Below are positions 55,330-64,000 of a DNA stretch of 64,000 nucleotides, one piece after another (position 1 is the stretch's first letter; each line of letters starts with the position of its first letter). Source of the stretch: Armigeres subalbatus (taxonomy: Eukaryota; Arthropoda; Insecta; Diptera; Culicidae); the NCBI RefSeq assembly GCF_024139115.2, contig NC_085141.1, positions 225,901,416-225,965,415 of the forward strand. The letters are read 5' to 3'. The position numbers and the translations under genes were made by a program. The notes under the pieces were generated by a model. The model was not told the origin of the DNA. It worked only from the letters and a program-made list of their open reading frames with translations, and ran no database searches.

Positions 55330-56064
55330 CTTCAAATGTAGGCTCGCACAAAAATAAAAAGATCAAACGACTTACCCGTACAGAAGCGATTGGCTCTCGC
55401 CTAAGGCCTTTGCCTATGCCGACAATTGTCGCAACTACCCTGTTTGCTCTTCTGGAAAACGACCCGAAGCCGTACTATTCGGACCACTATCAAACCTTTT
55501 TGGGTAGTACGTCACTTCAACAAATGCCTGAGATCTTTCGACGAAATTTCCTTTTCTGCTGCCCAACCGAACGGCGATGACGGAATCAGCTGCCTCCTAC
55601 TGGTTTATCCGGTGTCCGCAACAGTCCACTGTAGATGTAGCCGTCGATTCGCGCCCTTAGTTCGATTGTCGATGGGGAAAATATGCGCTCCAGCAGCTCG
55701 ACCGTACGGCGATCACGAAATTAATTACTCTCGACGAGTTGCGGATGTATCGGGAATTTGCGTTCTTTTCACTACGTCACCGTCGTCGTTGTCCGGCTTT
55801 GCTAGCTGTCACTGCAGAGGAGAAATTTCGCGAACTTTTTCAGCCAATCACTTAATTGAGGTTGGGTTCCGTGTGCTTCACTGCCACTGAAGTCGTCACT
55901 GTTATCGGCGTGCCTCAATATAGCGTGTCTGCTCGCTGTCCCCGGCGTGCTTTTCTTTTGTTTCAGCCAACTATATCACTGTGATATCCTTTGTTTTCAA
56001 CGCACAAAAGTTCTTCACTTCACTTTACACGTGTAACTTTGAACAAATTGTCTTCGTCGCCAGT
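55330..56064 (-). other. leader of the gag-only LTR element
   Basis: The region between the 5' LTR and gag contains loosely repeated GACGAAATTTC / CCGAACGGCGATGACG words. A 154-codon frame on the opposite strand (55426-55890) has no resemblance to known proteins and is probably spurious. Confidence 0.5.
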
Positions 56065-56248
56065 TATTGAAAGACGGGTCTTTACTGTTTGCGAGTCCAG
56101 AACGAAGTGGACGATCGTTTATTTCTCTTCCACCTCGAGAGCTCAAGATGTAACGGATTTCGATGGTTTGACATTTGTATCAAAGTGTTTTAAATCTAAA
56201 GGTATATACATTTTCATACAATAGTGGTGTGGGTGACACAACAGTATT

Positions 56249-56797
56249 GAGGTTTCTTTGAGGTGAATTCTAAAAAATAATAACGTTGTGGTAGGGAGGT
56301 ACATCTGGTACGTGATTTATATGCTACTATATACTACTACTTTATGAAAGATAAAAGGAAGGAAAATATAGCACTGGCAGATATCTATTTGAACAGCGCT
56401 CCTGTTTCCCCAGGTTCGATGTAGAGTGTGAGAGATTGACAGACGAGAGAATATTGCCAGAAGTCGGATGTTGGTGTCGGGTACTCGCAGGGCAGGAAGG
56501 GGGCCCGGGGCCGACGGCTTGTGGGGGCCCCAAAATGTACAAAAAATGTTGGTTTTGTTACATAAGATTTGGGGGGGGGGCGTTTCCATGGCCCAACGCC
56601 ACCCCTAAATTTGGTCCTGGGTACTCGGTTGAATAGAGACCTGTACAAGGAAGCAAGCGCAAGTGAAAAACTAACCCACCGCAAAAACGAAGCAACCTGT
56701 TCAAACTATTTTTTTAAACTATAGGGGGATCCCCAGTGCCGGACACATAACCCACTTATCGAAAAGCGCTCTAATTATCCGGATTATGTTTACAAGT
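56249..56797. other. intergenic with GC-rich G/C tracts
   Basis: 56490-56640 carries GGGGGCCCGGGGCCG and a ten-base G run, possibly an old repeat. No gene is seen. Confidence 0.35.
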
Positions 56798-56806
56798 AAA
56801 TACCAT

Positions 56807-57081
56807 CTTCTTCTTATTATTATTACATCCCCCTGCAGTGCACTGGGATATTGCCGCCTCGAAGCTTAGTGTCCATTTTGGCACTTCCACAGATATTAAC
56901 TGCGAGGTTTCGAAGCCAAGGTACTATTTTCGCATTCGTATATCATGAGGCTTTTTATGCCCATGGAAATCGAGACAATTTCCAATCCGAAAGTTGTCTA
57001 GACCGGCACCGGGAATCGAACCCAGTTAGCATGGTCTTGCTTTGCAGCCGCGCGTCTTACCGCTAGGCTACGGAGGGCTCC
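56807..57081 (-). mobile_element. Feilai SINE (diverged)
   Basis: A reverse copy with TTCTTCTTATTATTATTAC tail and the complete head including GGGAATCGAACCCAG. An internal deletion removes part of the AACACGATGATAC segment. AAATACCAT occurs on both sides (56798-56806, 57082-57090). Confidence 0.92.
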
Positions 57082-57539
57082 AAATACCATATATACACAA
57101 ATTATGATAATTTATGATTCCTACAAACTATATTTGATCATTTGAACACGATTTTCATCAATGATGAATTTACGGCTCCCCATGGGAAGTACCGGACAAT
57201 ATTTCCTCATGTTCAAATATGACCATTAGTTTGGGACAAAATTTATTTTCATTTACAGCATGGTTTTTGCAAGCCTCTTAATGGCCTTTTGAGTCTCATA
57301 ATGCCTGTACGATTTTAATTTTCCTATGGAATATTTTATGGGGAAATTCACCTTTACAAAGAAAAATCTCCAAGGTGTCACTGACGATAAATCAATCCAA
57401 CTGCATTCTAGTAAATTTTTCCAGCTAACTTTATTTCGAATACCGCAAAGTGATGCGACGCTCGTAGAAAATATTATTTAGATAAAACAAATTGCTGTAT
57501 AAACGCAAGGCTCATTGCATTGTATCAACATTCATGAAA

Positions 57540-58119
57540 TTGTTTCGGAAGCATGATCTGATGAGTAATTGGACCATAGGATGGTTTGACAACGAACCGG
57601 TCATCCTGGAACAGGTTCCCGTGGGGCCTAAAGTGGCCACAAACTCATTTTGAAGAAACCCTGGCAATATGGGTATAAAAATTTATTAAATTGTTTCGGT
57701 AGCTTGATCTTTTGAGTTATTAGGCCATAGGATGGTTTGACAACGGACCGGTCATCCTGAAACAGGTTACCGTGGGGCATGGAAAACATGCTTCCAGAAC
57801 AATTACAAGAATGTTGATTCCCTATTGCCAGGATTTCTTCTAATTGAGTTTGTGGCTACTTTAGGCCCACGGGAACCTGTTCCAGAATGACCATTCCGAT
57901 TGCCATCCATCCTATGGTCTAAACTACATGGGTAACATCTTTCCGGAACAAGAATTTGGATATCCATATATCCAGGGTTTCTTCTAAATGAATTTATGGT
58001 CACTTTAGGCCCTCCTGGAACCTGTTCCAGAATGACCGATCCGGTTGATATTAATAAATAGAACATGAAATTAACTTCATGGAAAACATGTTTCCAGAAC
58101 GATTCCAAGAATTTTGATA
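57540..58119. repeat. ~150-bp repeat, two units forward then two inverted
   Basis: Forward units at 57540-57660 and 57680-57780 carry CCATAGGATGGTTTGACAAC and CTGGAACAGGTTCCCGTGGGG. Inverted units at 57825-57930 and 57975-58050 carry GGAACCTGTTCCAGAATGAC. Another inverted piece follows the LTR-like insertion at 59396-59480. Confidence 0.8.
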
Positions 58120-58387
58120 CCCATTGTTACGTCGGGAATTCATCCCGCCGTGTTCGTTTTCGGACGTTGGACAGAAACGTGTTTTCCAGTGTAGCGTTCC
58201 GTCAGACATTCAAAACTGTAAACATTTATTCACAATAATTATTTACAAAAATAACACACTTACTGTATAGCAAAATTCTAACAATTCACAATCATACAAT
58301 TACGGACATTATCATTCAACATGAAGGATTCAACTTTGCAGCAAATCTCATCAACATGTGTGACGTCCGTTCTGTTTTCTCTCGCTT

Positions 58388-58466
58388 CTGCTCGATAGTA
58401 TAGTGTATAGTGGTTAGTATCTCGCCTGTCACGTGGGAGACCGGGGTTCAATTCCCCGTCGGGGAG
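58388..58466 (+). pseudogene. tRNA-Asp(GTC)-like sequence with 7-bp duplication
   Basis: The anticodon arm CGCCTGTCACGTG, variable loop, T arm CCGGGGTTCAATTCCCCG and 3' strand TCGGGGAG match eukaryotic tRNA-Asp closely. TATAGTG is duplicated in the D arm (AGTATAGTGTATAGTGGTTA), and the acceptor 5' strand CTGCTCG has a mismatch. A and B boxes survive, but a functional tRNA is unlikely. Confidence 0.75.
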
Positions 58467-58696
58467 CCGCTATGTTGCACCCTCCGGGTGCAAGAAAACG
58501 ATCTAAAGTGGGATGGTGAAGGAACTCAACTAAAAATATATTTTCTTGAATAATTACCTAAAAAAATAGAATACAATAAACATACAATCTAGTTTTCTTC
58601 CTTAACAAACCTTTTCCTGCTCTTTGTCTTCAGACTAGCGGACGATTATTATATAAACTAAATAAACAATTAATTTAGTTACAAACAAATCTATCG

Positions 58697-58965
58697 TGCG
58701 GTAAGACGCGCGGCTACAAAGCAAGACCATGCTGAGGGTGGCTGGGTTCGATTCCCGGTGCCGGTCTAGGCAATTTTCGGATTGGAAATTGTCTCGACTT
58801 CCCAGGGCATAAAAGTATCATCGTTCTAGCCTCATGATATACGAATGCAAAAATGGTAACCTGGCTTAGAAACCTCGCAGTTAATAACTGTGGAAGTGCT
58901 TAATGAACACTAAGCTGCGAGGCGGCTCTGTCCCAGTGTGGGGATGTAATGCCAATAAGAAGAAG
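58697..58965 (+). mobile_element. Feilai SINE, nearly full-length
   Basis: Starts TGCGGTAAGACGCGCGGC, contains GGTTCGATTCCCGGTGCCG and ends AATGCCAATAAGAAGAAG. The 10-bp duplication AAATCTATCG lies at 58687-58696 and 58966-58975. Confidence 0.95.
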
Positions 58966-59829
58966 AAATCTATCGAGGATCAAACAAAACAACGGTAGCA
59001 CAATTCTCAAAGACGATTATTCAATTGAGAGACAAACAAGACGATGAACCGTACCGTAATAATCTACAAATACAAATGACAAATTCATAATAACTACATT
59101 ACTTTCGCTTACTCACAAACAAACACTTACTGTATAGCAAAATTCTAACAATTCACAGTCATACAATTACGGACACTATCATTCAATAAGAAGGATTCAA
59201 CTTTGTAGCAAATCTCATCAACATCTATGATAGCCGTTGTGTTTTCTCTCGCTTCTGCTTCAATTAATTCGCTAATGTTTGTGTGTCGACGGTAAGCAAA
59301 CACCAAAACGGAACGCATTCGCAACATCTCTCATCATGCGCGTTCGCGCTATTAACTCTTACGGGCCCGTCGGAATTACCCACGGCAACACCCATATTGC
59401 CAGGGTTTCTTCTAAATGAATTTGTGGTCACTATAGGCCCTCCGGGAACCTATTCCGGAATGTTCGTTCCGAGACCAAATGATCAGGTGGTCCTAATACG
59501 TTGTGAAGTCATAATCCTCGAATTTTCTACGGAACTGATAACTCAAGATACAAGAAATCATCACTTGGTTTCTGTAGCATTAATTTATCCATTTTTGAGC
59601 CATGGTCTAGCAAATCCGGGATTCTGGTAACCAGGTAATCCGAACTGGTTGAAAACTGACGGTTATGGTCGGTCATACAAAAAACGTGGATACCCTGTCG
59701 GTACGTTGCGGGGTAAAAATAGTCAGAAGCCGCTCCCCAAGCCCCCTCCCCCTTTCTGGATTTTCATTTTGATACCAGTCAAACCTAAAGTCTGCCGAGT
59801 TTGAAGATGTAACGAAGTTTCCATTTCCT

Positions 59830-60780
59830 TCGATATTTAGAACCGTCGTCGGGGGTGACAATGGGTCAAATGGGGGTTACTGTAACCGCTGTAAGCACCA
59901 TCCCCCGAACGCCGCTATCACAGAAGAAGTCACCATCAACGCCCCGATTAGCCGCTCACGCTACCTCGATCGCCAATATTGCAAGTTTTGCAAAGATCAC
60001 GACCATCCAACATCGAGCATGAACTATGAAGTGCCCCGAATGCTTTAAAGAGATGGAAATCCAAAGAATCGAGGTGGATCATCGCCTGAGTCAAAGCTCG
60101 AAAGGACTTTGCACGCCAAGCTGAAACATACGCAAGAATTATCAATGCAAGTAAGGATCGCGAAATCGAAGAGCTGAAGTGGACCATAACGACGCTAGGG
60201 GAGGAGAACCGACAAACGATTAACCCAACAAACAGTTATAAGCTGAATAAGCTAGCTTTTAAGGCGAAGAAGCTAATTTTTAACCTCATAGGCGCTTTTA
60301 TATTATTTGGGAAAGCATGACAAACTGAAGGAGTTGACAATCGCTTGGGTGCTAGTCAGAAAAACGGTATCATCGAGGAACTGGTTCTCAAAGTATATTT
60401 TCTATCCGAGACAGTGTGCAAGCTGCAAGCCTCAAAGATAAGATCAGCTCGAAGCTACGCACTATGGTCCCGCAGAACAACCAAGAAGCCACACCAAAAA
60501 ACAACAAAGAAAGCAAATGACAGGCAAAGCAAAGGCGATATTTTCAGCGATTGCTCGGACATTATGTAGATGGATAAAACGATACAAACCCCAAAATGAA
60601 ACTACACCTCAACACAACAGATCTGTGAGATTAGTCTCCGGTCATCTACCATCCACGCTGGCGGATGCTGCGTGTGTCGAAGCCGGCATGCTGCCTTCGC
60701 AAGGCCACTTCGGAGCTCTGCAGCAAACCAACCAGATACTTGCACCCAAAAAACAAATCTGACAATTATTGTATAAAATC
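59830..60780 (+). pseudogene. possible LINE ORF1 remnant
   Basis: Broken frames give cysteine-rich CNRCKHHPP and RQYCKFCKDHDHPTSSM, then charged coiled-coil-like sequence (EIEELKWTITTLGEENRQ) and a polar stretch. This layout resembles the nucleic-acid-binding ORF1 of mosquito Jockey-type LINEs, but stops are frequent and no homologue can be named with certainty. RT remnants lie downstream at 61400-61800. Confidence 0.35.
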
Positions 60781-61089
60781 TGGGCATATACAATTATGTA
60801 AGCATTTTATACAGATATTGTTTTAAAATATTTCAATGCAACAATCGTATTAAAATCTTCCGAAATTGTATATGCCCAATTAATTTAAAGTTTCTGTAAG
60901 GTTCTTATGCAGAATTGTATTAAAATTTGCCATTCGCTGGTTGTGTGGGAAAATGCTTGGGCTAAGGACGGTCCCTGCAGCCTTCTCAACCAGGCCAACG
61001 ATCGAGGCACTACACCAATTATGCAAAAAGCACCTGCCAAAGATCGGCGGCCTCCATCGCCATGGTGCACGTAGCTGGAGGAAAGGGGG

Positions 61090-61350
61090 TTTGATAAAAC
61101 GCTTTGTTCTCGCTCATTTTATGTTGGGGGCCATATTTTTTTCGCACAGCTGCGTAAAACAAGTTGAAATGCATCATCAGAACTGGTGCCCCCGCAATTG
61201 GAGCTTATTAAAAGACATTTATCACGGGTTGTAGCCCACGAATCAGTTCATTATCGTAACAGCTACCGAAAAACGTCTCTCACGGTATGCTACTTATCGA
61301 GAGTGTATACAGATATGATAAGTGAGAGATTTTCTCATTCTCCTTTAGAT
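61090..61350. repeat. dispersed repeat, partner of 41140-41640
   Basis: CTGCGTAAAACAAGTTGAAA, GCATCATCAGAA and TACAGATATGATAAGTGAGAG recur in the order found at 41211-41600. Confidence 0.65.
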
Positions 61351-61399
61351 TCAAACCAATCGACACTTTTTATCCCTACGAAACTCAATGCCATTCCCA

Positions 61400-61800
61400 A
61401 TTATCTCCTCAGATCAAGGTCTTGGGCCAGTTTTGCTCCTATTATATATGAATGATGCCAACTTTACCTTGTAGTGCTTTAAGCTATCTTATGCCGATGA
61501 CCTTTTATTGCCTCATAAAACAACCGCTACGTGCCGAGTTCTTGCAAGAGCAATTTATGACATTTCCTGACGGGTGCCATATTAATCGCATGGTATTAAA
61601 TGCATCTAAATCTAAAAAAAAATAACTACCATTTGGTAGGAATCAGTTTGAATCGGAAACAACTGTAAAGGATTTGGGTGTTATGATGGATTCCAAAATG
61701 ACCTTCAAAGATCACATCGCTTATGTTGTATCCCGAGTAGGAGCGAAGACCCCGATGATGGCAGGTTTTGGTATGAACTAAGTCTGCATAAGAGGTAAAA
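61400..61800 (+). pseudogene. degraded LINE RT palm and thumb
   Basis: Shifting frames show QGLGPVLLLLYMNDANF, YADDLLL and, later, VKDLGVMMDSKMTFKDHIAY. These are RT motifs B/C and the following VLDSKLTF region of Jockey-like LINEs. Stops occur at about 61467, 61490 and 61620. Confidence 0.7.
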
Positions 61801-62605
61801 TACCAAAAATTAATATGCAAAATACTTCTGTCATAACATACTCAGCTATCAACTGTCTAAGACGAGTTTAGTACTTTCCATTTAATTCCACTACGTTTTG
61901 TTATCTTCTCAGATACGCATTTCGACCTCAACTGTGAGTACGCAGTTGAAGACTTTGCACTAAAAGGGGCAGTTTTCTATAAATTATTTGTATCGGCCTA
62001 ATGTAGCATTTACACATCCAGTGAAGGACAGCGAAGCTTTTCATATACTGCACCTTCAAAATTTAATGCCTTACCACTCTAGCCAAATCAAACCTTCAAT
62101 ATTAATCTATTTGCAGTAACAATTTCTGGAAGTTTGGTCCTTGAGTTAAAATTGTGTTTACTTCAAAGTAGTTAAATATCAGTAGTAATAGTGATAGCAA
62201 TTTGTTCCAAGGATCCCATAAAAAAAACAATACCTTCACTGGGTATCCGTTATGTACCTTCATTTATTGTGTTTTTCATACTCATATCTCTTACACCATT
62301 TTAGTTTTTATTATTTCTATCGGATAAAAGCTGTTTGGATAATTTGTGTTGCTAGATTACTGAGATAGTTGCGTCCATTCCTAGGGAGCTAGGGATGATA
62401 TCACTAGTACCAGTGAGAGGCGTGTGTTTAGTGTTTAGTCAAATATCGTTCTTGATGTTAGCGAACATATTTTAGCATTATATTTGCGATTTTTAGCTTT
62501 CTCGTACACTAAGTGTACAAAATACTTTTTGTCTTTTTCATACAACAAAGTTGTACCGAAAGGCATCACTTCACTTCGAGAACGAACTTTTTATAGAAAA
62601 GAGAT
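61801..62605. other. intergenic, LINE-tail-like words only
   Basis: TTTGTATCGGCCTAATG at 61988 and TTTCTCGTACACTAAGTGTAC at 62499 are words of dispersed repeat tails. No gene is seen. Confidence 0.4.
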
Positions 62606-62609
62606 GTTG

Positions 62610-62960
62610 TAAATTAATCGATTACTTCGATTAATCGATCCATCGTAGTGATAATCGATTACTACCCAATGATTAATCGATTCAATAATTATCAATAATA
62701 TAATAATATAATTATAATTATAATGGAGAAGAATCAAAAGAAATCGATTAGTCACTAATCGATTAATCTGGATTTCACGACATCATTACGATGTCGAAAA
62801 TGAATCGATTAATTCGAAAATCGGTTCATCGTTTTAATCGTTAATAATCGATTAATTTTGAATCAATTCATACCCAACGATTAATCGATTCAATAATCGA
62901 CAAGAATCGAGAGTAATCGAGAATAATATCCTGATTAATCGTAGAAAATCCTTCGCACAA
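62610..62960. repeat. AATCGATTA-rich palindromic tract
   Basis: ATTAATCGATT and its variants occur roughly fifteen times in 350 bp without a fixed period. The word is nearly self-complementary. Interspersed AATAATATAATAATATAAT is simple sequence. Confidence 0.8.
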
Positions 62961-63359
62961 AAAGTCGACCATACAACACATTTTGAAATTTAGCCTCTGG
63001 AATGAGTTATTGACAAACTAGTAAATAATCGAACGCAGTTTACTAAATGATCGATAACATCTTTGTGAACAAATAATGGTTTATTAGGGATCGGTAATCA
63101 AAAATACCCTTCATTTTTTTTAAATTTTGTCTTACGAAAATCTGTTCACGTCCATGATAGTTTTCTTTCATCCAAACCAATATTCGTTGGATTGCTGTCA
63201 AATGAATCTGTTGGTATTGGTGTGCGATTTCAACAAGAACACCAAACTAGTTTTTTATGCGGTGCATATGCACCGTGTTAAAACAAAATGACATAAATTT
63301 ATTTAATATTGGCCTGTTCGGAATATGTTTTGTATCCATTGTGAAAAACATAATAGAAT
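62961..63359. other. intergenic, nothing recognised
   Basis: AT-rich, with no frame or repeat edge detected. Confidence 0.35.
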
Positions 63360-64000
63360 ATGTGAATGGACGATGTTCTTGGTTATCCAAGAAATCTCTG
63401 AAGTGAAGGCCTTTAGATCTACACGCGTAACCAATGATCTACAGGCCTGTTTTGAATATGTAATATGGCCATTGTGGTACATATGATCGAATATGCGTAT
63501 GGAAGATGTTCGCGGTTATCCAAGAAACCCCTGAAGTGAAGGCCTCCAGATCTACACGCGTAACCAATGATCTAAATTGTAAAGTAAATTGATCTTTGGT
63601 TGCGCGTGTAGATCGGAAGGCCTTTCTCCAGGAATTTATTGGATAACCAAGAGCATATGTTGTGAACGCATTCCATTCTTTGTACTACAGAGAGCATGTA
63701 CCAGATTGTAATAGGGCAAATTGATTTTTGGTTACGCGTGTAGATCGCAAGGCCTTTCTACAGGAATTTCTTGGATAACCAAGAGCATATGTTATGAACG
63801 CGTTCCATTCTTTGTAGTACAGAGAGCATGCACCATATTTGAATCGGGCAAATTAGTTTTTGGTTACGCGTGTAGATCGGAATGCCTTAATCCAGGAATT
63901 TCTTGGATTACCAAGAGCATATGTTGTGAACGCATTCTATTCTTTGTACTACAGAGAGCATGTACCATTTTTCAATTGAGTAAATTGATCTTTGGTTACG
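63360..64000. repeat. tandem array (GATCTACACGCGTAACCAA), flips orientation, runs off the window
   Basis: Two + oriented units at 63370-63570 (GTTATCCAAGAAA...CTACACGCGTAACCAATG) are followed by inverted units of about 135 bp at 63590-64000 (TTGGTTACGCGTGTAGATCG, CAGGAATTTCTTGGATAACC). The core words also occur at 45880-49400. The window ends inside a unit. Confidence 0.88.

Larger units (their letters stand above)
53885..56243 (-). mobile_element. gag-only LTR element, 2.36 kb
   Basis: LTRs 53885-54064 and 56065-56243 differ at roughly half a dozen positions. GTATT flanks both ends (53880-53884, 56244-56248). On the minus strand a primer-site-like CTGGCGACGAAGAC follows the 5' LTR, and AAAGAGGGGACAGC precedes TGTTGTGTCACCC of the 3' LTR. 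Only gag lies between; there is no protease, RT or integrase. This is an internally deleted or TR-GAG-type element, probably gypsy-related from its Gag. Confidence 0.88.
58125..59390. mobile_element. LTR-like element with CCCAT duplication, internally expanded
   Basis: The unit begins TGTTACGTCGGGAATTC and ends TTACCCACGGCAACA, flanked by CCCAT (58120-58124, 59391-59395). A 137-bp block is directly repeated (58256-58392 and 59123-59259). Between the copies lie a tRNA-Asp-like sequence and a Feilai SINE. It is either a solo LTR with an insertion and duplication, or two truncated LTRs around a short interior. Confidence 0.65.

Noticed and set aside
55426..55890. 154-codon plus-strand gene
   Set aside because: Antisense to the leader of an LTR element, with no recognisable domain or splice context.

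Overview
The window is eukaryotic and fits a culicine mosquito genome, most likely Aedes. Several copies of a tRNA-type SINE match the Feilai family described from Aedes aegypti, host introns are short (about 56-65 bp), and the sequence is saturated with MITEs, LTR elements, LINEs and tandem arrays. Species-level assignment is inference. No bacterial-type feature (operon, CRISPR, rRNA) is present.

Host genes. Only two are supported. A three-exon gene on the + strand (34265-35220) encodes a TPGS2-like tubulin polyglutamylase subunit. It converges on a minus-strand anoctamin (TMEM16) gene whose twelve recognised exons run from 52790 down to 35355. One anoctamin intron (38316-51101, 12.8 kb) is filled with SINE, LINE, MITE and satellite sequence. 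The 5' end of the anoctamin gene is not resolved.

Left part (1-9.1 kb): intergenic repeats. These are a 398-bp MITE, a Helitron-like 3' end with nested palindromic mini-elements, an AATCC-rich satellite, a 1.5-kb TIR element, a Feilai SINE and a 51-bp minisatellite.

Nested stack (9.1-25.5 kb): a 5'-truncated LINE is split by a Ty3/gypsy LTR element (9493-23541, TSD TCCAC). The gypsy element is itself interrupted by a CACTG-ended DNA element, by a gag-only copia-like LTR element with apparently identical LTRs, and by a 4.8-kb hAT-like element carrying its own MITEs and satellite. The gypsy gag-pol frame appears to be bridged by two GT-AG intron-like gaps.

Satellite element (26.3-32.4 kb): a Feilai SINE with a perfect 13-bp TSD is split at TTAA by a 5.8-kb element ending in GGTCTGAGGGAAG inverted repeats. 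Its core is about 4.5 kb of a 24-bp satellite in two opposite orientations, flanked by mirrored microsatellites, like a foldback transposon. The very long ORFs there are by-products of the 24-bp (8-codon) period.

Right part (52.8-64 kb): a second gag-only LTR element, two Feilai SINEs, an LTR-like element with a tRNA-Asp-like sequence inside, degraded LINE remains, an ATCGATT-rich tract, and a roughly 135-bp tandem array that runs off the window end.
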